Shown: piece after piece, positions 1 to 6,626 of the stretch
How the letters are laid out: each line of letters starts with the position of its first letter
Numbering within the stretch: the first letter of the stretch is position 1
DNA from: an uncultured Actinomycetes bacterium
GTDB taxonomy: Bacteria > Actinomycetota > Thermoleophilia > Gaiellales > F1-60-MAGs149
DNA length: 6,626 bases
Assembly: GCA_903960645.1 (NCBI GenBank)
Contig: CAJCBN010000397.1
Coordinates: 1 to 6,626, forward strand
Direction: 5' to 3'
Translations under genes and position numbers: made by a program
Notes under the pieces: generated by a model
What the model saw: the letters and a program-made list of their open reading frames with translations, nothing else
Database searches by the model: none
What the model was told of the DNA's origin: nothing

Positions 1-689
<689 letters not shown>

Positions 690-695
690 GCGTGT

Positions 696-700
696 CTTCC
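696..700 (-). promoter_or_regulatory. Ribosome binding site of ettA
   Basis: On the minus strand GGAAG lies six bases before the ATG at 689 and can pair with the 16S anti-Shine-Dalgarno end. It fixes the ettA start and contrasts with the two genes around 4000-4180, which have no such site. Confidence 0.55.
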
Positions 701-711
701 GTCGGAGATCG

Positions 712-727
712 CCGGCGCGCTCGCCGG
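712..727 (-). other. GC-rich hairpin in the ettA leader
   Basis: CCGGCG (712-717) and CGCCGG (722-727) form a perfect 6-bp stem with a 4-base loop, ending 23 bases before the ettA start codon. If ettA is transcribed from the spacer or by readthrough from the upstream gene, this hairpin would be in its 5' leader. It could be part of the upstream terminator, a weak leader structure, or chance in GC-rich DNA. No U-tract follows it. Confidence 0.35.
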
Positions 728-756
728 AACGATCAGAGCCTAGCCAAGGGGGGCGC

Positions 757-793
757 GGCGGCGTGCCGCCGTCACGGGACTAGCCCGTGACGG
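757..793 (-). terminator. Probable terminator of the large secreted-protein gene, with the stop codon in a hairpin loop
   Basis: CCGTCACGGG (784-793 read on the minus strand) and CCCGTGACGG (769-778) form a perfect 10-bp stem with a 5-base loop. The TAG stop codon of the gene ending at 780 lies in that loop. A second GC stem follows at once on the minus strand: GGCGG, loop CACG, CCGCC (757-770); it shares two bases with the first, so the two compete. No run of T follows, as is common for actinobacterial terminators. The position exactly at a gene end supports termination or 3'-end stabilisation. Confidence 0.6.
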
Positions 794-3700
794 GCGGTGC
801 CGCGCCGACGACGCGGACCACGGCGGGATCCGTGGCCCGACTCGCATTCGATGCCGTGATGACACCGGCGAAGCGGCCGCTACCCGACGAGACCGCCCGC
901 ACGACGAGGCGCTTGGTCGCGCACATCCCTGGCTTGAGATCGCCGATCGTCCACGTAGCGACACTAGTGGTGACGCTCGCACCCCGCGGGGAGACCACGG
1001 TGAAGGCTGGCGGAATCGGCAGGCGCACGCTCGTCTTCGTCGCGGTCGAGCCACCCACGTTGCAGTAGCGGGCACTGATGGTCGTCTGCGCCCCGACGGC
1101 GAGGCGCGAGCGCACCGAGGAGGTCTTGATCGTCAGGAGCGGCTCCGTCGTCCGGATCACGGGATGCAACGTGCTCGTGGTCGTCCGCGAATCGATCGTC
1201 GTGATCTGGTACGTCTGCGGCGTTGCCCTCCCCACGAAGGTCTTCAGCGGCTTGAAGGCCACCTTGCCGCTCGTGGGCGAGACGGTGTACGTCCCCTCGC
1301 CGCGGACCTTGAGGGTCGTCACCAACGCGCCGGTCTTGGGGTGCTTCAACCGCAGGCTGGACACCTCGAAGCTCGATCCGCCGTGCGCATCGTTGTACAG
1401 CGGAACGAGGCGCAGGGTCTGACCGCGCATACCAGCGACGTGATCAGGGTTTGCATACGGACCGGGCGGGACCACGACCGTGACGTGCAGCGTCGAGTCC
1501 GCGAACTTGCCGTCGGTGTCCTCGAAGCGGTACGCGATCGGCTTCGCCTTGCCCGTGAACGTCATGAGCGGTGTGAAGATGATGTCACCGGTCGGCGGAT
1601 CGAGCGCGTAGGTCCCCTCACCGTCAATCGTCAGCGACGTCACCCACGTGCCCGACGTCGGGTCCTTCATGCGCACGCTGGTCGTAACAGGCGCGTATCC
1701 CTTCGAGCCCGCATCGTTCGCGAGCGTCAACAGTCGTACAGGCACGCCCTTCTGGGTCGTGGCGTAGTCGGGCATGGCCACGGGGACTGAGGTTTTATTG
1801 ACGGTTCCCATCGGCGTGGGCGTCGGCGCGACCGGCGGTGTGGTGACGGGGCAGGAGGCCGGCGCCGTCATGTCGACCTGGACCGTCGTGGGCGTGTATG
1901 TCGTCGTGCCACCCGCGGTCATCACGGCCTGCCCGCTGCCGGTAACGCTGGTCGGCGCAGGCGCGAACTGCGCCGCTGTCGGGCACAGCTCCTGCGCACG
2001 CATGGTGAGGCAGAGCTGAGGCGCATCACCCATCGCAGTTAGCTTTGCCTTGACGGTTTCCGTATTCGTGCGTCCCGCCAGTTGAAGCGTGAAGGACGGA
2101 TTCTCGCCGGTGTCTGCAACGGCAAGTGCTGCGAGATCCAGCGGCGTGTTCACCGTGATCGGTACGCGCGACCACGTCGTGCCGCCGCTCGTGACAACGG
2201 CACCAGCGGCGGTACGAACCGTCACGGTGGCGGCGGTAAAGCCTGTGGCCGGCGAGGTCATCGTCAAGCTTCGCCAGGCGCGCACAGTACCGGCGCCGGT
2301 GCAGGCAGTGCGCGGCACGACGGCCTCCGCCTGAAACGCGGCGGTGGCGGGCCCGATCGCACACCCGGCGCGACCGAGCGTGTCAAACGAACCGATGGTG
2401 CCGTCGTCGCTGTTCTTCCAAAGGCAGTTGTCATTGGCGGGATCGATGACGAGCACGTAGTTCTTCGTCGTGACAGGAAAGCCCGGACAACTGGCCGACG
2501 TGGCCACGTCGTAGCAGCCAAGGGCACCAGCGCTCGTGCTCCATCCCGCATTGCCCCAGTAGACCCGCGAGCCGACCGTTATCGGCGCTCCGAACGATGC
2601 TCGTTGCGCAGATCCGTCCTGACCGGTCGCGAGCACGAGTGCGCTGGCAAGCCCCGCGTTGGTGGTCAACGTCTGTCCGCCAGGGGTGTAACAGCTGGCA
2701 TTCGGGCTGCTCGCGGTGCTTATGACCGGAACCTTGAAGCAGACGCCTTGGATGTCACCGGCGGCATTGGGCTGTGAGTAGAGCATGACCGCAGCGGACG
2801 GCAGCGATTTCGGCGTCTCCCACCCGGTGCACGTCTGCAGCGTCGCCGGGTCGAGACAGACGCCATACGTATTCGCCGGCAATGACTCCGGTGCGAACGT
2901 AGGCGGCGTCGACGCACCCACGCCGTACAGCAACCCGTCGGAGATCTGAAGCTCGGGGCGCCAACCCGAGTTTGCGGCGATGTACATGGTGGTGGCGAAC
3001 GTGACCGATGGGAACGCGTATGGCTGCCCGGCACACGCTGCGCCCGCACCGCCGGCGGCGTTCGTATCGAGGCAAAGGATCTTGCCGGTGAGGCCCTCCC
3101 ATGTGAAAACCCGCCCCTGGTACTGCGCGAGGCCCTCGGCGCATCCGAAGAGCAGTGAAGGCGGATTCGAGGAATTGCAGGAGATGAAGTTCGGCCCATT
3201 TGGCACCGGATAGGTCGTTCCCAAGACGGTCAGCGCGGCTGCGGCGCTGCCACCGCACCAACGCGGACCGGACGCGAAGTCGGAGATGTCGAGGCAGGCG
3301 AACCCGGTGCCCGTGCGGGAGTTCGTGGGGAACCAGAGCCGGTCATGGGCGTTGTTCACCCATCCGGACGTGCGCATCCCGGAGTGCAGCGGGAGGATCG
3401 CGATCGGCCAGCCCGGACCGCACGAACCGCCGGTGCGCATGTGGCAGTCGATCGCCCCGCCGGCATAGCCGGCGCCATCATGGTGGTAGATGTTGAAGAC
3501 GTGGCCGGCGTCGTCGAAGAACACGTCCCAACCGTCACCGCTGCCACTACCGGTGAAGGCACTCGCCGGCGGCGTCGGGATCTCCGCCTCGTGGGTTGCG
3601 ACCTGCATGCCGTTGATCGCACCTTGTGAGTCGAGCGATCCGGCTGCGCGGACACCGCGCACGGCAGCCCAGCCGGCGGCGTCCGTGGGTGCCGCGCCAA

Positions 3701-4001
3701 AGGTCATGCCATCCGTCGTGTAGGTGACGGACCAGCCAGCCGGCGCCACGACGCCCGCGGCCGAACCGAGTTGCAGACGCTGGCGGCTGAAGAGCTGCGT
3801 GATCGTCTGCTGCGCGATACCCGCGTCGAGCACCGCCGCGCTCGCCGTCACCGTCACGTCGTGCGCCCCGTCAGACAGCACCGCCGTCGGACTCACCGTC
3901 ATGTCGATCTGCGAGGCCGACGCCGAGCCAATCACGATGAATGACAGCGCGGTGAGTGCAGCAGTGGCAAGGACACGACGAGAAAGGTGAGGGCGAGGCA
4001 T
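780..4001 (-). CDS. Large secreted multidomain protein: Cys-pair repeats, two CshA-type fibril repeats, DUF11-like domain
   Basis: A 1073-residue protein predicted to be exported and to act outside the cell; its function is unknown. Residues 1-29 form a Sec-type signal peptide: RR at 8-9, hydrophobic core about 10-25, and cleavage likely after ASA (27-29). Residues 30-150 are beta-rich and include SVTYTTDG. Residues about 180-550 hold eight spaced cysteine pairs (186/194, 236/249, 275/287, 310/323, 382/391, 421/437, 496/505, 526/547), often as CLD or CYD followed by C-x-G, suggesting disulfide-closed repeats, perhaps propeller blades. A beta-rich stretch (about 570-717) and a Pro/Thr linker (718-740) follow. 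Two CshA-like repeats span about 744-844 and 848-950, each with GEGTY, F-x-P and TF-x-G signatures. A DUF11-like domain (954-1067) ends the protein. There is no transmembrane segment, sortase tail or enzyme motif, so retention at the surface is unexplained. The ATG lacks a Shine-Dalgarno site and may be leaderless. An adhesin or matrix role is inference from CshA and DUF11 families. Confidence 0.9.
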   Translation of the reverse strand: MPRPHLSRRVLATAALTALSFIVIGSASASQIDMTVSPTAVLSDGAHDVTVTASAAVLDAGIAQQTITQLFSRQRLQLGSAAGVVAPAGWSVTYTTDGMTFGAAPTDAAGWAAVRGVRAAGSLDSQGAINGMQVATHEAEIPTPPASAFTGSGSGDGWDVFFDDAGHVFNIYHHDGAGYAGGAIDCHMRTGGSCGPGWPIAILPLHSGMRTSGWVNNAHDRLWFPTNSRTGTGFACLDISDFASGPRWCGGSAAAALTVLGTTYPVPNGPNFISCNSSNPPSLLFGCAEGLAQYQGRVFTWEGLTGKILCLDTNAAGGAGAACAGQPYAFPSVTFATTMYIAANSGWRPELQISDGLLYGVGASTPPTFAPESLPANTYGVCLDPATLQTCTGWETPKSLPSAAVMLYSQPNAAGDIQGVCFKVPVISTASSPNASCYTPGGQTLTTNAGLASALVLATGQDGSAQRASFGAPITVGSRVYWGNAGWSTSAGALGCYDVATSASCPGFPVTTKNYVLVIDPANDNCLWKNSDDGTIGSFDTLGRAGCAIGPATAAFQAEAVVPRTACTGAGTVRAWRSLTMTSPATGFTAATVTVRTAAGAVVTSGGTTWSRVPITVNTPLDLAALAVADTGENPSFTLQLAGRTNTETVKAKLTAMGDAPQLCLTMRAQELCPTAAQFAPAPTSVTGSGQAVMTAGGTTTYTPTTVQVDMTAPASCPVTTPPVAPTPTPMGTVNKTSVPVAMPDYATTQKGVPVRLLTLANDAGSKGYAPVTTSVRMKDPTSGTWVTSLTIDGEGTYALDPPTGDIIFTPLMTFTGKAKPIAYRFEDTDGKFADSTLHVTVVVPPGPYANPDHVAGMRGQTLRLVPLYNDAHGGSSFEVSSLRLKHPKTGALVTTLKVRGEGTYTVSPTSGKVAFKPLKTFVGRATPQTYQITTIDSRTTTSTLHPVIRTTEPLLTIKTSSVRSRLAVGAQTTISARYCNVGGSTATKTSVRLPIPPAFTVVSPRGASVTTSVATWTIGDLKPGMCATKRLVVRAVSSGSGRFAGVITASNASRATDPAVVRVVGAAPPVTG

Positions 4002-4007
4002 GCGGTA

Positions 4008-4013
4008 ATAGTA
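4008..4013 (-). promoter_or_regulatory. -10 element of the secreted-protein gene, predicting a leaderless mRNA
   Basis: On the minus strand the hexamer TACTAT (4013 to 4008) matches the TAnnnT -10 pattern. Taking it as -12 to -7 puts +1 on 4001, the A of the ATG. There is no Shine-Dalgarno sequence between it and the start. I see no convincing -35 hexamer at 17-18 bases. The element lies inside the 10-bp palindrome ATAGTACTAT (4008-4017), so a bound repressor there would block the promoter. Confidence 0.45.
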
Positions 4014-4017
4014 CTAT
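4008..4017. promoter_or_regulatory. Palindrome overlapping the promoter: candidate operator
   Basis: ATAGTACTAT is a perfect 10-bp inverted repeat and covers the -10 element of the gene starting at 4001. It is AT-rich in a GC-rich genome. TetR-family repressors bind short palindromes over promoters, and a TetR-type gene is divergent from this site, so it is a candidate operator. A 10-bp AT-rich palindrome built on a -10 hexamer can also arise by chance. Confidence 0.3.
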
Positions 4018-4163
4018 CAACACTTACAAAGTCCTAGGCATAGTTTCGATCCGCTACTGGACCGTGCGAGCTCGCGGCAGAAACGGGCGTCACCCATAGT
4101 TCGGACGGTGCGCTGAACCCGAGCCGAACGAAGCGGACCGCCTTTTGCGATCGTCACAACGAC

Positions 4164-4169
4164 TACATT
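4164..4169 (+). promoter_or_regulatory. -10 element of the tandem TetR gene, predicting a leaderless mRNA
   Basis: TACATT fits the TAnnnT -10 pattern. Taking it as -12 to -7 puts +1 on 4176, the G of the GTG start. No Shine-Dalgarno site is present in the six bases between. Upstream, TTTTGC (4143-4148) is a weak -35 candidate with a short 15-base spacer. This geometry is identical to that of the divergent gene. Confidence 0.45.
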
Positions 4170-4175
4170 CTCTCC

Positions 4176-5405
4176 GTGCCCGAAAATTCGACGAATCCCG
4201 CACCGGCCCGCCGCAGCCACGCGCTGCGCAACGACGCGCTGCTGCGCGACGCCGCGATCGGGCTGATCGCCGACAAGGGCTGGGACGCGCTCACCGCAAA
4301 CGAGGTCGGCCCTGCTGCCGGCCTCACGCACGGCGCCGTCTACGCGCGGTTCGTTGACAAGCGCGAGCTGGGCATCGCGCTGTGGATCGACGCGCTCGGC
4401 GGTGAGCTGGAGACCCGCCTCGAGGCGGTGCTGACCAGCGGGCTCGCTGCCGACGGTGAGGACGCCTTCGTCACCGCGATGGAGGCGTTTCTCCGCCCCG
4501 CTCCCCCGCTCCTCGCGATGCTGGAGCTGCTCCTTGCCGCTCGTGACGACGACGAAATCGGCGCGGCCGTCGATCCCACCGCCACCGCGCTCCTGTCGCG
4601 CTGGTGCCGCCCGACGCGCACCGTCTCCGACGTCGACGCGACCCGAGCAGCCACGATCGTCTACATCGCCCTCGGCTTCGCCCTCGCCTCCCAGCTGCCG
4701 TGGCTCGACGACCTCGACGCCGCGCCCGCCGTCCGGCGCCTCCACCGGGCCCTGGCCACGCCCGCGGCGCCCCGACCACTGCCTCCGACGACCTACGAGA
4801 CGCCGCACGAGACGCCCTTCGACACGGGCAATCCGCGCCTCGACGGGCTGCTCGACGCGACCATCTCGTGCATCGGCGAGAAGGGCTACGCCGCCTCGAC
4901 GCTCACGCAGATCTGCCGACGCGCGAAGGTGAGCCAGGGCTTCGTGTTCTCGCGCTACGCCACCAAGCTCGACCTCTTTATCGCTGCCACCGAGCAGCTG
5001 CAGCCCAAGGGCATGGAGCAGACGCACGCCTTCGTCGCCGAGGTCGCCGAAGAGCACGGCGTCGCGATCGGTGAGGCCGTCACCTGGCGCGAATACCAGA
5101 CGTCGGCGCTCGCCACGCAGCGCAGCGTTGTGCTCGAGACCCTGCGCCTCTCCCGCTACGACGAGCGCATGCGCGAACTGCTCCACCCGAGGCAGATCGC
5201 GTTCCTCACCCGCCTCGTCACCGGGAGTCGCGGAGCCAAACGAGCGGCGCTGCTCGGCGAGGCACACATGGACTTCGCACTCGGCCACGGGATCATGATC
5301 CCGTGCGATCTGCTGCCGAAGCTCTGGCAGCTTCCGTTCGACTGCATGACCGTGCCGCTGATCGCGTCCGATCCGCTAGCGGTACGTCGCCTGACGTCCA
5401 CCTAG
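4176..5405 (+). CDS. Tandem (double) TetR/AcrR-family transcriptional regulator
   Basis: A 409-residue protein, about twice the usual 190-220 for TetR regulators, containing two full TetR modules. The first helix-turn-helix spans about residues 20-66 (IADKGWDAL, LTHGAVYARF, DKRELG); the second about 222-268 (IGEKGYAAS, VSQGFVFSRY, TKLDLF). The two align without a gap at an offset of 202 residues, with 16 of 47 positions identical by my count. The late helices also correspond: ALGFALASQLP (165-175) and ALGHGIMIP (368-376), offset 203, so each half has its own ligand-binding/dimer domain. A Pro/Thr-rich linker lies at about 196-217. Such a chain could act as a one-chain pseudo-dimer. The recognition helices differ, so an asymmetric operator is possible. 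GTG at 4176 is chosen because the helix-turn-helix begins about 20 residues later, as usual, and because of the -10 spacing. The likely target is the shared divergent promoter region (inference); the ligand is unknown. Confidence 0.9.
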   Translation: MPENSTNPAPARRSHALRNDALLRDAAIGLIADKGWDALTANEVGPAAGLTHGAVYARFVDKRELGIALWIDALGGELETRLEAVLTSGLAADGEDAFVTAMEAFLRPAPPLLAMLELLLAARDDDEIGAAVDPTATALLSRWCRPTRTVSDVDATRAATIVYIALGFALASQLPWLDDLDAAPAVRRLHRALATPAAPRPLPPTTYETPHETPFDTGNPRLDGLLDATISCIGEKGYAASTLTQICRRAKVSQGFVFSRYATKLDLFIAATEQLQPKGMEQTHAFVAEVAEEHGVAIGEAVTWREYQTSALATQRSVVLETLRLSRYDERMRELLHPRQIAFLTRLVTGSRGAKRAALLGEAHMDFALGHGIMIPCDLLPKLWQLPFDCMTVPLIASDPLAVRRLTST

Positions 5406-5411
5406 TCGCCT

Positions 5412-5455
5412 GCGCACACGGGGCGGGATCCTCGGACCCCGCCCCGCTGGTGCGC
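5412..5455. terminator. Bidirectional terminator between convergent genes
   Basis: An inner perfect 9-bp stem CGGGGCGGG (5419-5427) / CCCGCCCCG (5438-5446) with a 10-base loop is extended by an outer 6-bp stem GCGCAC (5412-5417) / GTGCGC (5450-5455), with an internal loop of 1 and 3 bases. It starts 7 bases after the stop of the regulator gene and reaches the stop codon of the solute-binding gene on the other strand, so it can end both transcripts. There is no T-run on either side. Confidence 0.72.
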
Positions 5456-6626
5456 TACGAGGCCTTGACCTCTTCGCCGGCGTCGATCACGGCCTTGTAG
5501 TTCGGCAGCGGCGCCTCGAACCACGTGCGCGGCGCCTCCCACGCGGTCGGATCGTCGATCGAGAAGGCCTTCACGAGCTCCTTGTCCTGGATCAGCTCCT
5601 GGACATCCTTCTGCTGGGCGGACGCGTACTGGAAGTAGTCCGTCAGCGCGGCGCCCGCGGTCGGCGTGTTGGCCGACGCCAACGCCTGCGAGGCGCGGCC
5701 CGGCTGCTTCGTGGCGGCGCTCAGCACGAAGCCACAGACCCAGGCCAGGCGCCCCTCGCTCGGCCACATGTACTTGATGTTGCGGCCCTTCATCTTCGGA
5801 TGATTCTTGATCTTCCAGAAGCCGTCCGGCCACGTGTACGTCGCCACCAGATTGCCGTTGACGAAGTCGTTGACCGTGTCGGTCTGCGCCGTCCAGTAGT
5901 TGCGCAGGTTCGGCTTCCACTTCAGCGCCGTCTCCTTGGCGGCCGCGATCTGCGCATCGTCGAGGACGTTCGGACTGACAGCGCCCTCATTCATCATGTG
6001 CGAGATGCAGATGATCGCCGACGGATCCGCGAAGAAGGACATCTTGCCCTTGTACGCGTCGTCGAGGTAGATCCGCCAGGACTCCTCGCCATCCGTGTTG
6101 TCGAAGTTGACCACGTCGGCGTCGTAGGCGACCGACGAGAAGCCGACGTCGAACGGCACGTGGTAGTAGACGCCGTCGACCATGCCGCCCTTCTTGACGT
6201 CCTCGGGGATGCCGTCCCAGTCGGGCAGCAGGCTGAGGTCGAGCGGCTGGATCAGCCCCGCCGCCTTCCACTGCGGCACCCAGGCCACGCACGGATGCAT
6301 GACGTCCGGCGAGTAGCCCGAGGCCACCTTCGCCAGCGCCTGCGTGTCGTCCTCGAGGAACGTGAACTTGAGCGGCGAGGCATCGCCGTACTCGCTGGCC
6401 TGATAGTCGGCCCACATCCACGGGGCGCCATCGCCCTCCGTGTCGTCATAGCCGGCCCACGTGAAGATCTCGATCGGGCCGCCCGGCTCGGTTGCCGGAT
6501 CGAACACGCTCTGAGCGCCGGCAGCTGCGGTGGTCGCGGCAGCGTCGCCTCCCGCGCTCGACGAGCCAGAGTCGGATCCGCCGCCGCAGGCGGCGAGGAA
6601 GGCAGCCAAGCTCACGCCGCCGGTCA
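5455..6626 (-). CDS. Extracellular solute-binding lipoprotein of an ABC importer, PotD-like (putative polyamine), N-terminus cut off
   Basis: This is a substrate-binding protein anchored by lipid to the outer face of the membrane, delivering solute to an ABC permease. The open frame continues to the window edge (codons T, G, G before GTG 6615). Numbered from that GTG, the lipobox is LAAC with Cys at residue 10, followed by a Gly/Ser/Ala linker to about 36. A signal of nine residues is too short, so the real start lies beyond 6626; the TGGVSLAAFLAAC ending is typical of actinobacterial Tat or Sec lipoproteins. The mature protein shows IEIFTWAGY (48-56), matching the start of PotD with its ligand-binding Trp and Tyr; GYSPDVMHP (100-108); the hinge-type segment GMVDGVYYHVPFDVGFSSVAYD (split at 144-154 and 155-165); TWPDGFW (261-267); and GRLAWVCGFVL (288-298). 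Spermidine/putrescine is the family's usual ligand but a related compound is possible. No permease or ATPase gene is in view; this gene ends its transcription unit. Confidence 0.9.
   Translation of the reverse strand, partial: TGGVSLAAFLAACGGGSDSGSSSAGGDAAATTAAAGAQSVFDPATEPGGPIEIFTWAGYDDTEGDGAPWMWADYQASEYGDASPLKFTFLEDDTQALAKVASGYSPDVMHPCVAWVPQWKAAGLIQPLDLSLLPDWDGIPEDVKKGGMVDGVYYHVPFDVGFSSVAYDADVVNFDNTDGEESWRIYLDDAYKGKMSFFADPSAIICISHMMNEGAVSPNVLDDAQIAAAKETALKWKPNLRNYWTAQTDTVNDFVNGNLVATYTWPDGFWKIKNHPKMKGRNIKYMWPSEGRLAWVCGFVLSAATKQPGRASQALASANTPTAGAALTDYFQYASAQQKDVQELIQDKELVKAFSIDDPTAWEAPRTWFEAPLPNYKAVIDAGEEVKAS

Larger units (their letters stand above)
4002..4175. promoter_or_regulatory. Divergent promoter region between the secreted protein and the tandem TetR regulator
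   Basis: This 174-bp spacer holds the start signals of two divergent genes. Besides the two -10 elements and the 4008-4017 palindrome it contains GCGAGCTCGC (4066-4075, perfect 10-bp palindrome), GTTCGG (4099-4104) facing CCGAAC (4124-4129), GCGGACCGC (4133-4141, a 9-base symmetric element) and a direct repeat CATAGTT (4039-4045 and 4095-4101). Any of these could be an operator half; none is long enough to assign. No open reading frame in it looks real. Confidence 0.5.

Noticed and set aside
737..742. TAGGCT on the minus strand as a -10 element for ettA.
   Set aside because: No -35 candidate at suitable spacing, and the hexamer matches weakly; ettA may be transcribed from elsewhere in the spacer or by readthrough.
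780..800. C-terminal PPVTG of the large secreted protein as a sortase (LPxTG-like) signal.
   Set aside because: It is the last five residues, with no hydrophobic segment or basic tail after it. Reading past the stop in this frame or in the frame ending at 740 gives no membrane segment, so a lost anchor by frameshift is not supported.
1164..1790. Plus-strand open frames inside the large gene (for example 1164-1790, 2082-2777).
   Set aside because: Arg/His-rich low-complexity translations antisense to a gene with a signal peptide and recognisable CshA and DUF11-like domains.
4039..4101. Direct repeat CATAGTT (4039-4045 and 4095-4101) as a regulator-binding iteron.
   Set aside because: Only two 7-base copies 56 bases apart with poorly matching flanks; expected by chance too often to call a feature.
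4017..5288. A 423-codon open frame on the minus strand, antisense to the tandem TetR gene.
   Set aside because: Its composition is Arg/Gly/Glu-rich without any domain, and it mirrors the codon pattern of the opposite strand. The plus-strand protein has two clear TetR modules, so this is a GC-rich shadow.

Overview
The window looks like chromosomal DNA of a high-GC actinobacterium. The GC-rich coding sequence, GTG starts, apparently leaderless promoters, an EttA-type ABC-F protein, a DUF11/CshA-type secreted protein and a lipoprotein signal of the form TGGVSLAAFLAAC all fit Actinomycetota. They are compatible with the Thermoleophilia/Solirubrobacterales, but that finer placement is a guess. 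No rRNA, tRNA, CRISPR array, insertion sequence or phage gene was seen.

Layout, left to right. (1) 1-689, minus: the N-terminal 229 codons of ettA, an ABC-F translation factor, cut by the window edge. (2) 690-779: a short spacer with several GC-rich hairpins; a perfect 10-bp stem at its right edge carries the stop codon of the next gene in its loop. (3) 780-4001, minus: a 1073-residue secreted protein with a signal peptide, a Cys-pair repeat region that may form a beta-propeller, a beta-rich middle, two CshA-type fibril repeats and a C-terminal DUF11-like domain. (4) 4002-4175: a 174-bp divergent promoter region. On each side a TAnnnT -10-like hexamer ends so that +1 would fall on the first base of the start codon, suggesting leaderless mRNAs for both genes. 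(5) 4176-5405, plus: a 409-residue protein made of two complete TetR-family modules in tandem. (6) 5406-5454: a strong bidirectional hairpin terminator between convergent genes. (7) 5455-6626, minus: an extracellular solute-binding lipoprotein of the PotD-like (polyamine) type, whose N-terminus lies beyond the right edge.

How the genes relate: the tandem TetR protein is divergent from the large secreted protein and shares its promoter region, so it is the best candidate regulator of that gene and of itself. ettA and the solute-binding protein appear to be unrelated neighbours. The most unusual item is the single-chain TetR pseudo-dimer with two different recognition helices, facing an equally unusual secreted surface protein.
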